Origin: Ruminococcaceae bacterium BL-4
Lineage (GTDB): Bacteria > Bacillota > Clostridia > Oscillospirales > Acutalibacteraceae
Length of the DNA stretch: 64,000 bases
NCBI GenBank assembly: GCA_902809935.1
Contig: LR778134.1
Span: 186,001 to 250,000 of the forward strand
Direction of reading: 5' to 3'
The notes under the pieces were generated by a model. It had not been told where the DNA came from. It was given only the letters and a program-made list of their open reading frames with translations, and did not search any database. A program made the position numbers and the translations under genes. Shown piece by piece: positions 19,215-26,643 of the stretch (positions are counted from its first letter, which is position 1; each line of letters starts with the position of its first letter).

Positions 19215-19334
19215 ATGGATATTAATTCAGAACAAATATTAAAAGAAAAGCTGAGACAACTTAATGAGTCTCAGCTTTTAGAATTTATTTGTTTTCTTGA
19301 TCTTTTGAAATCAGGTAATCCAGATAATCAATAG
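19215..19334 (+). CDS. micro-protein, candidate SOS-induced antirepressor
   Basis: 39 residues, start ATG with GGGAG about 10 bases upstream and a strong LexA-box promoter 50 bp upstream. Its sequence (EQILKEKLRQLNESQ then FLDLLKS) resembles the C-terminal tail of the adjacent repressor (EQAMQKFNNLSPEEQ then YLDYLIS), with the same EQ...L...Q...LDxLxS layout. Its last 50 bp overlap the repressor gene on the opposite strand. I infer that the peptide could mimic the repressor's multimerisation segment and disrupt it. Too short for family assignment; expression is unproven. Confidence 0.6.
   Translation: MDINSEQILKEKLRQLNESQLLEFICFLDLLKSGNPDNQ
19246..19279 (-). terminator. terminator of the repressor gene, inside the microgene
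   Basis: AAAAGCTGAGAC pairs perfectly with GTCTCAGCTTTT over an 8-base loop. On the minus strand it is followed by CTTTT, so it ends repressor transcription. On the plus strand the T run is short, so the microgene transcript may pass through it. Confidence 0.7.
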
Positions 19335-19602
19335 CTTGCTTTTGCTCCTCTGGAGAAAGATTATTAAATTTTTGCATGGCCTGTTCTGTAAGGGACGGGC
19401 TTTTTTTATTATCAAAAAGATCACTTTTTGATACATTTAAAATTTTTGATATACTCTCAACAAGCCCCATTCTCGGAAGTCTAGTCCCATTTTCCCATGA
19501 AGAAATAGTCTTATCTGATATATTAAGCCTTTTAGCAAGTTCTGATTGAGTCATTCCTTGTTTTTCTCTTAGCTCTTTAATCTTATTTCCGAAGTCACTC
19601 AC
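19285..19602 (-). CDS. phage repressor, XRE family (CI-like)
   Basis: 105 residues: helix-turn-helix at about residues 17-38 (MTQSELAKRLNISDKTISSW) and a short helical C terminus. There is no LexA/CI-type peptidase domain, so RecA-stimulated self-cleavage cannot be the induction route. The start is GTG at 19602 after AGAGGTGAT. The promoter at 19627-19655 has an operator in its spacer, which implies autoregulation. It diverges from the Cro-like gene in the classic switch layout. Confidence 0.88.
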   Translation of the reverse strand: MSDFGNKIKELREKQGMTQSELAKRLNISDKTISSWENGTRLPRMGLVESISKILNVSKSDLFDNKKSPSLTEQAMQKFNNLSPEEQKQAIDYLDYLISKDQENK

Positions 19603-19626
19603 AATATCACCTCTTTTTATGATGCC

Positions 19627-19655
19627 ATTATATGCTGAAAGTAGATATATATCAA
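19627..19655 (-). promoter_or_regulatory. repressor promoter with operator O1
   Basis: On the minus strand TTGATA (19650-19655), 17-bp spacer, TATAAT (19627-19632). O1 at 19631-19645 (plus strand TATGCTGAAAGTAGA) matches the other two operators at 12 of 15 positions and fills the spacer. As the weakest copy, it would be occupied last. Confidence 0.85.
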
Positions 19656-19709
19656 CTATTTTTAAAAAATATTATTTTAAAAATAGCGAAATTATTTATC
19701 ATTTTGCTA

Positions 19710-19738
19710 TTGACTGTCTACTTAAAGTAGAGTAATAT
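19710..19738 (+). promoter_or_regulatory. early lytic promoter with operator O2
   Basis: TTGACT (19710-19715), 17-bp spacer, TAATAT (19733-19738). The 15-bp perfect palindrome TCTACTTAAAGTAGA (19717-19731) fills the spacer exactly, so bound repressor would exclude RNA polymerase. It faces the Cro-like gene. Confidence 0.9.
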
Positions 19739-19761
19739 GCTAATTACAAGGAGGTAATAAA

Positions 19762-19962
19762 ATGAAATTCACAGTGAAGCAAGCCAGACAAGTTTCAGGA
19801 AAGACACAAGAACAAATCGCTAAACTGCTAGGTTTCTCTACACCAACATATCGCAAATATGAAAAAAATCCTGAAAAAATGACTATGAAATCCGCAGAAA
19901 ACTTTTGTAGAGCTACTGGATTTGGAATTGATGATATTTTTTTTGATCCTCTGTCTACTTAA
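19762..19962 (+). CDS. small XRE-family protein, Cro-like
   Basis: 66 residues, essentially one helix-turn-helix domain (VKQARQVSGKTQEQIAKLLG and TYRKYEKNP). AAGGAGGT precedes the ATG. First gene under the operator-controlled plus-strand promoter and divergent from the repressor, so probably the Cro counterpart. Its stop codon TAA is the centre of operator O3. Confidence 0.85.
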   Translation: MKFTVKQARQVSGKTQEQIAKLLGFSTPTYRKYEKNPEKMTMKSAENFCRATGFGIDDIFFDPLST

Positions 19963-19970
19963 AGTAGACT
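19943..19970 (+). promoter_or_regulatory. second early promoter with operator O3
   Basis: O3 is a 17-bp perfect palindrome at 19953-19969 containing the same 15-bp core as O2, and it covers the stop codon of the Cro-like gene. TTGATC (19943-19948) and a weak TAGACT (19965-19970) would frame it, again placing the operator in the spacer, for the early operon beginning at 20052. Confidence 0.65.
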
Positions 19971-20051
19971 ATCGCGGCAAAAACTGTTTTTGAAAAATCC
20001 GCGTAAAGTCGGACAATCAAACGATCATATACATCTTGGGAGGTGATTTTT

Positions 20052-20234
20052 ATGTATATGCAGCTCGGCGGGAAAACCGTGCATATTACCAATCGCATGA
20101 AGGACGGAACAATCAGGGAATCAATGGATGGATATGTAGTACCAGTCAATGAAACAACTCTCCCCGCGTATCATCTCATCGCCCAAATGTGTATGGAAAA
20201 GGCTGAGGAGGAAATGCGAAAGAAACAAAAGTGA
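20052..20234 (+). CDS. small early phage protein, unknown
   Basis: 60 residues, charged at the C terminus, no recognised domain. The start is ATG at 20052, 6 bases after GGGAGGTGA; a GTG further upstream lies inside that ribosome site. First gene after O3, so it would be released together with lytic genes. As a small basic/charged early protein it is one of several candidates for the recombination directionality factor. Confidence 0.65.
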   Translation: MYMQLGGKTVHITNRMKDGTIRESMDGYVVPVNETTLPAYHLIAQMCMEKAEEEMRKKQK

Positions 20235-20320
20235 TTAAAGCACCAGGACGTTTAAAAGTCTCAAGGCGGACAAGCTGTACCAATCAGTCTGCTTGATTAA
20301 CTGGAAAGGAAGTGAAAAAA

Positions 20321-20563
20321 GTGGAAAACGCTGCGCTTATTATGTCAGTAACCGCACTGACTATCACTGCCTATCAAATTGGTGTAGAAGTTACAAATTG
20401 GAAATATCAAAAATTGATGTCTTCACTCGCGAAACAATTAAGAAAAGAGCAAAACGATTTTTTCATTAGGATGTGGAAACTCATTTCCAGCTCTAATGCT
20501 CCTTTTTCAGATAATTGGAAATGGAACGCTTCTAGCCCTTCCATCCATTCGGATGATCCTTAA
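20321..20563 (+). CDS. small membrane-anchored early protein, unknown
   Basis: About 80 residues with one N-terminal membrane helix (ALIMSVTALTITAYQIGV) and a charged helical segment. GGAAAGGAAG favours the GTG at 20321; a GTG at 20312 is also possible. Not recognised. Its end overlaps the end of the opposite-strand gene by 32 bp. Confidence 0.55.
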   Translation: MENAALIMSVTALTITAYQIGVEVTNWKYQKLMSSLAKQLRKEQNDFFIRMWKLISSSNAPFSDNWKWNASSPSIHSDDP

Positions 20564-20927
20564 GTTCTTCCTTCATTAATGAAACAAGCTCCTTTGCAGT
20601 ATCATCAATAACCGGTACTACCGAAGATATCGGGTATTGAAGAATAATACTGCACAATTTATCTGCTACTTCATATGTATGACTGTTTGAAAACAGAGCC
20701 AATCCCATAGTTTTGGATACAAGTTCTGATCGATTTTCCTTACTATCCCCAATTTGCCTAACCTTTGCAATCGCATTCCAAAAATCTTTATAAGCATTTA
20801 CTTTGCTATAAAAATATGCTTCAAAAACAGCAGACCTTTTATTTTGCAAGTAATTCACAATGCTCATCACAATGACTCCTATGAGTGCAATAAGTGAGCA
20901 AACTATTGAAAAAATATTATTTTCCAC
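20532..20927 (-). CDS. membrane protein on the opposite strand, unknown
   Basis: 131 residues with one N-terminal membrane helix (IFSIVCSLIALIGVIVMSIV) and a helical cytosolic part. GGAGG stands 7 bases before the GTG at 20927; the longer frame upstream has no ribosome site. It is the only minus-strand gene within the early plus-strand operon, so it is probably an independently acquired moron; membrane-anchored proteins there often act in superinfection exclusion, but nothing specific supports that here. Confidence 0.65.
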   Translation of the reverse strand: MENNIFSIVCSLIALIGVIVMSIVNYLQNKRSAVFEAYFYSKVNAYKDFWNAIAKVRQIGDSKENRSELVSKTMGLALFSNSHTYEVADKLCSIILQYPISSVVPVIDDTAKELVSLMKEELKDHPNGWKG

Positions 20928-21004
20928 ATTATCGCCTCCTCCCCGCCTCAATAATATCACCGACAGTGGAAGAGGACAAGTTGAGAGAAAGGGGGTAAGA
21001 ACAT

Positions 21005-21208
21005 TTGAAGATTAGCAGAAATAAAATCGAAATTCTACAAACAAAACAGTAGATGACAGCAACAGCACTTTCAAAGCGTTGCGGAATTTCAAGACAAAAT
21101 CTTTCAACAATTAAAGTGCGAGGGACTTGCAATGTAACATCCGCTTTCAAAATTGCGGCGGGGTTGGGCGTACCCGTAGAAGCAATTCTTCAGGAGGAAT
21201 CAGCATGA
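21005..21208 (+). pseudogene. XRE-family regulator interrupted by an in-frame amber codon
   Basis: Reading from TTG at 21005, with GGGGG 9 bases upstream, gives MKISRNKIEILQTKQ, then TAG at 21050-21052, then MTATALSKRCGISRQNLSTI and a further 30 residues to TGA at 21206. Together the parts form one complete XRE domain of 67 residues; the TAG replaces the residue between helices 1 and 2. Either a recent nonsense mutation, or the ATG directly after TAG restarts translation. The final ATGA overlaps the next start. Confidence 0.7.
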
Positions 21209-21378
21209 ATCTTTTTGAGTACATAGGCTTGATCGCTATCGTATCGATTGCGATCCGCACCATTAAAGCAATCTCGATTGAACGTTACCGCCAGAAGGCC
21301 ATGCGTAATTGGGAGCATGAGCAAAGGCGTATCAATCGGATAAAATCACAAAATCGGCAAGAAATGAGGTGGGAATAA
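21205..21378 (+). CDS. small membrane protein, unknown
   Basis: 57 residues: a membrane helix (YIGLIAIVSIAIRTI) followed by a very basic amphipathic tail. The ATG at 21205 follows CAGGAGGA and overlaps the preceding stop as ATGA. Not recognised. Confidence 0.65.
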   Translation: MNLFEYIGLIAIVSIAIRTIKAISIERYRQKAMRNWEHEQRRINRIKSQNRQEMRWE

Positions 21379-21654
21379 ATGAAAGCAACAGGAGTCGTAA
21401 GACACATTGATAATCTCGGTCGTATTGTAATTCCAAAGGAGCTGCGTAATACGCGCGGTATTAAAGATGGTGCCCCGATAGAAATCTTTGTAGACGGAGA
21501 CTGCATCGTTTTACGCAAATATGAGCCGGAAACATGGACTTCCACAGAGCTCAAAGAGGCGTTGATCCGTGCTTGCCAAGCATCCGGAGCTGATCCGGAT
21601 GATATTTTGGACGTGATAAGGAGGAAATCCAATGAAAGTTCGAGAAATTATTGA
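21379..21654 (+). CDS. AbrB/SpoVT-type transcription regulator
   Basis: 91 residues. The N-terminal 45 form a swapped-hairpin AbrB domain: VVRHIDNLGRIVIPKELR followed by GAPIEIFVDGD and IVLRKYEP. Dimeric DNA-binding proteins of this type regulate transition-state genes; phage copies are frequent in Clostridia. It starts directly at the stop of the previous gene. Confidence 0.9.
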   Translation: MKATGVVRHIDNLGRIVIPKELRNTRGIKDGAPIEIFVDGDCIVLRKYEPETWTSTELKEALIRACQASGADPDDILDVIRRKSNESSRNY

Positions 21655-22243
21655 TGGTCTTAAAGACCTAATAAAAGACCGGGAATCATTTATTGACCAA
21701 GATGAACCAGATAATGTATTTGGACATGACAAAGATGTTTTAAACGCAGCCATTGATGCGTTGAGCGCTGCTCCGGAAAACGAGGCTCTGAAAGAACAGC
21801 TTGCTATCAAATCCGAGCAGTTGGAAAGCTTGCGCACAATATTTTATGAGGTTACGGGCTCTGTCCCGTCACGCCGCCCGGAGAAGCAGACTGACATTTG
21901 TGCCAAGTGCGTTCACGACGAGTCGGAATATAAAAATACCGCCCAGAGCGCTACCAACACTCGGGCGGAAAAGGAAACTACTAATAATTTAAAAGTACCG
22001 CAGAATGAGGAATTTGTCAAGCAAAATATCGTTGCTTACAAAGGGATCGGTCCAGAAAAAGGAAAAACGGTATCCGCAGATGATGCTCTTCCCTATGCCA
22101 TGCTTCGCTGTGGAATAACGTTTGTTTATTCTGAAAATATAGGTGACTGCCGGCAGGAATTTATGAAAACACTAGTCGATTGGTTTTATTCCGGGAATTG
22201 GCTGCCATATAAATCAGAAAATGGAGGAATAAGAAATGTCTGA
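21632..22243 (+). CDS. early phage protein, unknown
   Basis: 203 residues, hydrophilic, not recognised. The first 70 residues are helical and acidic, a CAKC motif lies near residue 90, and the C-terminal part contains a compact segment (GDCRQEFMKTLVDWFYSGNW). AAGGAGGAA precedes the ATG; it overlaps the AbrB gene by 23 bp and recT by 8 bp, so it is translated as part of the recombination operon. Confidence 0.7.
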   Translation: MKVREIIDGLKDLIKDRESFIDQDEPDNVFGHDKDVLNAAIDALSAAPENEALKEQLAIKSEQLESLRTIFYEVTGSVPSRRPEKQTDICAKCVHDESEYKNTAQSATNTRAEKETTNNLKVPQNEEFVKQNIVAYKGIGPEKGKTVSADDALPYAMLRCGITFVYSENIGDCRQEFMKTLVDWFYSGNWLPYKSENGGIRNV

Positions 22244-23135
22244 AAACACGTTAGCTCGCAAACAAGAAAAAAGCATTCTTGATAGCGTAAATGATCGGAT
22301 TGAGGAGCTCTCTCATCAGGGTGGCATTAATTTTCCTCCGAACTACAGTGTATCAAATGCACTGCGTACCGCATGGCTGACCATTCAGGAAACAAAGGAT
22401 TTGCAAAAACGCCCTGCCCTGGATGTCTGCACAAAGGATAGTGTGGCAAATGCTTTGCTGTATACGGTTATTCAGGGATTGAACCCTGCAAAGAAGCAGA
22501 TTTATTACATTGTTTATGGAAATCAGCTGCAAGCACAACGTTCCTATTTTGGGACCATGGCTGTAACTAAACATGTTCCAGGTGTAAAAAAGATCATTTC
22601 AGATGTGGTCTGGAACGGAGATACCTTTGAAGTAACCAAAGAGGCCGGCAGCTGGAAAATTCTAAAACACGAAAGCTCCATTGATAATATTGGGGATGGG
22701 ATTGAAGATATCCGAGCAGTTTATTGCACCATCCTGCTGGATGAAGGGGAAAGTTATACCGAGATTATGAATCGTAAGCAGATTGAAAAGGCTTGGAGTA
22801 AAAGCCGTTCAAAGGAACATTCCGTACATAAAGAATTCCCGGATCAGATGGCGAAAAAGACAGTGATTGGACGTGCTTGTAAGTTCTTCTTAAATACTTC
22901 CGATGATAGCGATCTAATTATTGAGGCATTCAATGCTACAGGTGAGCAGTATGTGAATACTTCTGCTACCCCAGTGCAAGAGGAAAACAAACGGCTGGAA
23001 TCTTTGAATGCTGAGGTGCAAACAAAGGCCTCCATTCCGGTTGAGGTAGCTCAGGTTGAACCTGTAAAAGGGACAGCAGCGGAAAGACTAGAAAAGGAGG
23101 AAGCAAACCATGCCGGAAGTATTCCAACTGACTGA
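22236..23135 (+). CDS. recT: single-strand annealing protein RecT
   Basis: 299 residues of the RecT family, which pairs complementary single strands in phage recombination. Family hallmarks include NFPPNYSVSNALRTAWLTIQ, the LYTVIQGLNPAKKQIYYIVYG block and the RSYFGTMAVTK segment. Overlaps the downstream exonuclease gene by 26 bp, making a RecE/RecT-like pair. Confidence 0.95.
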   Translation: MSENTLARKQEKSILDSVNDRIEELSHQGGINFPPNYSVSNALRTAWLTIQETKDLQKRPALDVCTKDSVANALLYTVIQGLNPAKKQIYYIVYGNQLQAQRSYFGTMAVTKHVPGVKKIISDVVWNGDTFEVTKEAGSWKILKHESSIDNIGDGIEDIRAVYCTILLDEGESYTEIMNRKQIEKAWSKSRSKEHSVHKEFPDQMAKKTVIGRACKFFLNTSDDSDLIIEAFNATGEQYVNTSATPVQEENKRLESLNAEVQTKASIPVEVAQVEPVKGTAAERLEKEEANHAGSIPTD

Positions 23136-24024
23136 TGAAAATTATTATTCCCGAGAAGCAGATATTAATTATATGAGCTGCTCTCAGTACCAGGCATTCC
23201 AGAAATGTGAGGCTGCTGAGATTGCGAAGCTTCGAGGTCTATGGGAACCGGAGAAGCAATCAGATGCGCTGTTTCAAGGGCAGTATTTTCATTCCTATTT
23301 TGAAAGCTCGCAAGCGTTTAAAAAGTTTTGCGAAGATGGGTCTGATAAGATCTTTAAGACGAAAACCACAAAAGCAAGAGGTACTGAAATTATCGGTAAA
23401 TATGCGCCGTTTGAATTGTTGGATCAAATGATTTTAGCAGTTCAGCAGGATCCCCTAATGGCTATGGTGCTGTCCTGGCCCGGCGAAAATGAAATGCCCA
23501 TGGTAGGTACAGTTGGAGGGATTCCCTGGCGGATGAAGATGGATAAGTATTGTGCTTCCGGGCGAAAGATCATCGACTATAAGACCTCAGCAAATTTGAG
23601 AGAAACCTTCTATAACCCGGTTACCAAAGAACATCAAACGTTTGTAGAAGAATATAGGTATTTGATGCGGGCTGCTGTGTACGGCGAAATCGAGCGGCAG
23701 AATGCCAAGGCGGACACCTTTCCAACCTTTATTATTTTAGGGGTTTCCAAACAATCCCCGCCGGATAAAGAAGCCTTTCTGCTCAATGATGATGCACGCT
23801 GGGAGTTGGAATTAGAAACAGTAAAAGCCAACATTCCTCATATTCAGCGTCTCAAGAACGGAGAAGAAAATCCCAGGCGGTGCGGAGAGTGTGAATATTG
23901 CCGCAGAACAAAGCAGCTCAGGCGATTCAAAATGTATACGGATCTAATGCCGCAGTTTCGGTTTGATCCGGATAATCAGGAGTATGACGATTATGCAGGA
24001 ACGAGTGTATTTGACACACTTTAA
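23110..24024 (+). CDS. PD-(D/E)XK exonuclease, RecE/YqaJ-like
   Basis: 304 residues. The nuclease core shows His in GQYFHSYFE, the Asp in WRMKMDKYCA, and IIDYKTS carrying the catalytic Asp/Lys, followed by the EYRYLMRAAVY helix. The Cys cluster CGECEYCRR near residue 262 may bind metal or an Fe-S cluster, together with other Cys residues. It should resect double-strand ends to feed RecT, its overlapping partner. Confidence 0.85.
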   Translation: MPEVFQLTDENYYSREADINYMSCSQYQAFQKCEAAEIAKLRGLWEPEKQSDALFQGQYFHSYFESSQAFKKFCEDGSDKIFKTKTTKARGTEIIGKYAPFELLDQMILAVQQDPLMAMVLSWPGENEMPMVGTVGGIPWRMKMDKYCASGRKIIDYKTSANLRETFYNPVTKEHQTFVEEYRYLMRAAVYGEIERQNAKADTFPTFIILGVSKQSPPDKEAFLLNDDARWELELETVKANIPHIQRLKNGEENPRRCGECEYCRRTKQLRRFKMYTDLMPQFRFDPDNQEYDDYAGTSVFDTL

Positions 24025-24316
24025 GAGGGGCGAAGACATCTGCCCTCAGTGTGAAGCAGCGCTGGTTTGGAGAAAAGTTGGAGATCGAAAATACTGCCCA
24101 TGTGATCGGAACCCAGTTCTTTGCATGTGGGATCCATGCAGTCCCCTTCATGTAGTTTATAAAGGGGAAATCATTACTGGAGTTAAAATTCTCACTGCGC
24201 AAAATACAGGAGACTTCATAGGACAGCGCACCTTTTATGCTCTGCAGCCTCATGTATTTACCTGTAGAAAATTCCGGTATCTTTCCTTAAAATACGCAAA
24301 ACAAAATCAGAGTTAA
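23993..24316 (+). CDS. small zinc-binding phage protein
   Basis: 107 residues. Cys pairs in CPQCEAAL, CPCDRNP and nearby CMWDPCS suggest zinc binding. The start at 23993 overlaps the exonuclease end by 32 bp; the ribosome site is weak. Not recognised; likely accessory to recombination or replication. Confidence 0.6.
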   Translation: MQERVYLTHFKRGEDICPQCEAALVWRKVGDRKYCPCDRNPVLCMWDPCSPLHVVYKGEIITGVKILTAQNTGDFIGQRTFYALQPHVFTCRKFRYLSLKYAKQNQS

Positions 24317-24379
24317 AAATATAGGACACAAGTGGGATGGTGGGTGGTGTGTTCTATCCGTTATCTGGGAGGTGATCTT

Positions 24380-25276
24380 ATGGCTCGTCCCACTAAGGAC
24401 GGGATTGATTATTTTCCTCTTGATGTTGATTTTCTTCAAGATGATAAAATCCGGCTGATCAAGGCCGAATTCGGATCAAAAGGGATCCTGATTGTGATCT
24501 CTCTATTGTGCGATATTTATCGCACGACTGGATATTACAAAGTGTGGGACAAAGATTCCTGCCTCCTCATGGCTGACGCTGTCGGTTGTGGGATCGTCCC
24601 CGAGAACATAACGCAGGTGGTGCAAGGGTGTCTGCGACGTTCCATTTTCAATAATGGGGTTTTTCAGATGTTCGGCATTTTGACATCGGCGGGTATCCAG
24701 CGCAGGTACATACGTGCAGTATCTACCCGTGAAGAAATACAGATTATAAAAGAATACTGGTTATTGGATTCATCTGATAAAAAAGACGTCCCAACCAGCA
24801 TTCTTAATAAGGTTACCTTTAAAACTGTAAATTCAGAGAAAACCACCGTTAATTTAGAAAATAATCAAGTTAATTTGCAAATCAATCCCCAAAGTAAAGG
24901 AAAGGAGAGTAAAGGAGAGAAGAGTATAGAAAAGACAGGTTCAACCGCAAAAGCGGTTTCACCCGTCTCTCCTCCATTTATTTCTCTTATTCTTCGTGAT
25001 AATTCTGAATATCCAATTACTGAACGTCAGATTGGAGAATGGAAAGCGTTATATCCTGCAGCAGATATCGAGCAGGAATTTCGAAAAATGAAAGGCTGGT
25101 GTGATTCCAACCAAAGCCGCAGAAAAACAAAAAGCGGAATCAAAAAATTCATCAATTCATGGCTTTCCAGATCACAGGATCAAAAGGGATTGCCACAGCC
25201 CCAAAACAGAATGAAAAACGATTGGGATGAATATCTTAAAAACAGTATGAAAGAGATCACGCATGATTTACCATAA
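24380..25276 (+). CDS. phage replication protein, DUF4373/DnaD-like
   Basis: 298 residues. The N-terminal domain (DYFPLDVDFLQDDKIRLIKAEFG, split as helices) is the DUF4373/Lin1244-like winged helix found at the start of Gram-positive phage replication initiators. A charged linker leads to a C-terminal helical part (FRKMKGWCDSN...FINSWLSR) like that after DnaD domains. GGGAGGTGAT fixes the ATG at 24380. No helicase loader gene follows, so host DnaC/DnaI would be used. Confidence 0.85.
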   Translation: MARPTKDGIDYFPLDVDFLQDDKIRLIKAEFGSKGILIVISLLCDIYRTTGYYKVWDKDSCLLMADAVGCGIVPENITQVVQGCLRRSIFNNGVFQMFGILTSAGIQRRYIRAVSTREEIQIIKEYWLLDSSDKKDVPTSILNKVTFKTVNSEKTTVNLENNQVNLQINPQSKGKESKGEKSIEKTGSTAKAVSPVSPPFISLILRDNSEYPITERQIGEWKALYPAADIEQEFRKMKGWCDSNQSRRKTKSGIKKFINSWLSRSQDQKGLPQPQNRMKNDWDEYLKNSMKEITHDLP

Positions 25277-25481
25277 CGATCCGGCAGAAACCGAACTGCT
25301 GCTGGAACACAGTCCATATGGGTTTCGGGTTAATATTAACCACCCGGCCGTTCTGCCGTTATACAAGCGTTACAAACACTGGAAGGGGATTCCCGACTGG
25401 TGTCCCCTATCTGACAGCGAACGGCTGGATTTTGAAAAATACATACTGCCAAAACTGGAGGCAACGAAAAATGAGTCTTGA
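25263..25481 (+). CDS. small early phage protein, unknown
   Basis: 72 residues, rich in aromatic and Pro residues (HSPYGFRVNINHPAVLPLYKR, KGIPDWCPLSD). Overlaps both neighbours by 14 and 11 bp, a sign of a tight operon. A small protein of this type often follows the replication protein in Clostridia phages; function unknown. Confidence 0.7.
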   Translation: MIYHNDPAETELLLEHSPYGFRVNINHPAVLPLYKRYKHWKGIPDWCPLSDSERLDFEKYILPKLEATKNES

Positions 25482-25668
25482 TTACCATACACTCCCTGTA
25501 GAAAGACTTCAGCGTCGAATCGATAGTCTCATGGAAACGATCAGCTTTAATCTCCAAATCGGCAAAAGCGAATCTGTATCTTCTGCCAGGGCAGAAATAG
25601 AAATCATTCAAACCGAACTCATTCGGCGCAAAAAAGAAATGCAAAACGGGAGAAACGTTTTTCCATGA
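25471..25668 (+). CDS. small coiled-coil phage protein, unknown
   Basis: 65 residues, predicted helical (VERLQRRIDSLMETIS...IEIIQTELIRRKKEM). Start ATG at 25471 with GGAGGCAACG upstream, overlapping the previous gene by 11 bp and the next by 4 bp. Not recognised. Confidence 0.7.
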   Translation: MSLDYHTLPVERLQRRIDSLMETISFNLQIGKSESVSSARAEIEIIQTELIRRKKEMQNGRNVFP

Positions 25669-26105
25669 GAATTGACGACTTAAGTCAGCTTGGTCCGGCC
25701 GTCCGTGCCGAACTGGAACGTCAAATAAAAGAACGACAAAGGCAAAATCAGCAGAAAGAACACTGCAGACCAAAACGATCCGATGAGTTTGACAGTCAGC
25801 TGGAACGTAATTTTTATATGACCGACATACTCCCAAAAATTTTAAGCGGACAGGTTATTGATGTAGAGTTACACAAAAGTTTTGAGCTGCTTCCAAAAAG
25901 CGAGTACTGCGGCCTAAAATTGCCCTCAGCGCGTTATACTCCCGATTTCCTCATAACTTACCGGAACGGGACTATTGAAGCCGTAGAAACAAAATCAAAG
26001 GCCATACGAAAGCTTCAGAGAGATTACATATACCGAAGGAGACTATTCATCGAAAAGTACTGCCGTCCGAATGGATGGGCATTTCGAGAAATTATTGAAG
26101 ATTGA
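25665..26105 (+). CDS. DUF1064-type PD-(D/E)XK nuclease
   Basis: 146 residues. The core YTPDFLITYRNGTIEAVETKS shows the Asp...Glu-x-Lys nuclease pattern of the DUF1064/phage endonuclease family, followed by a basic helix. In phage operons this position often holds a Holliday-junction or replication-intermediate endonuclease (RusA in others), so that role is inferred. Confidence 0.8.
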   Translation: MRIDDLSQLGPAVRAELERQIKERQRQNQQKEHCRPKRSDEFDSQLERNFYMTDILPKILSGQVIDVELHKSFELLPKSEYCGLKLPSARYTPDFLITYRNGTIEAVETKSKAIRKLQRDYIYRRRLFIEKYCRPNGWAFREIIED

Positions 26106-26125
26106 AATTAGGAGGAATGTTTTGA

Positions 26126-26641
26126 ATGGAACCAATGACGCCGGATCAGATCAAGAAACTTTTGCAGAAATATTACGACATTCCTCAAATGATTGATGAA
26201 GAGCTGGCAACGATCCGGCACTGCCAGGAAGAACGAGGAAAGTTTTCTCTTTCCTCCCCTATCCTCTCCGGGCTGCCGACCGGCAAAGGCAGCACCAGCG
26301 ATCAAACTGCCAACGCTGCCATGCGGGACAACACCATCTATTTTGACCGGCAGATTGAATCCTGTCAAAAGCGCATTGCCAGCCTTCAGGAACAGCGGGA
26401 CTGGTGCCAAGTGGCATTAAGCACATTGGGACGAGCTGAACGAAGAATTCTAGAGTTGGCGTACATGGGTCCGAAAGATCGGCGTCAGCGTGAAAAGTGG
26501 AGTGGGCGTCGTCCAACATGGAAAGAAATCGCCGCGGATACAGAATACTGTGATGCCGGATGGGTCAGTCAAAAAGCAGATTCTCTGTTGAAGGATTTGT
26601 CTGATTTATCTCCACAGGAGGTCTTTAGCTGGATAAGCTGA
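26126..26641 (+). CDS. late transcription regulator, sigma-like (ArpU-type)
   Basis: 171 residues, mostly helical. The C-terminal half resembles sigma region 4-like phage regulators: LGRAERRILELAYMGP, then a basic segment and TWKEIAADTEYCDAGWVSQK as recognition helix region. Such proteins (ArpU, RinA types) switch on phage late genes. It is the last early gene and is followed directly by an array of repeats and a promoter, its likely target. Confidence 0.8.
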   Translation: MEPMTPDQIKKLLQKYYDIPQMIDEELATIRHCQEERGKFSLSSPILSGLPTGKGSTSDQTANAAMRDNTIYFDRQIESCQKRIASLQEQRDWCQVALSTLGRAERRILELAYMGPKDRRQREKWSGRRPTWKEIAADTEYCDAGWVSQKADSLLKDLSDLSPQEVFSWIS

Positions 26642-26643
26642 AA

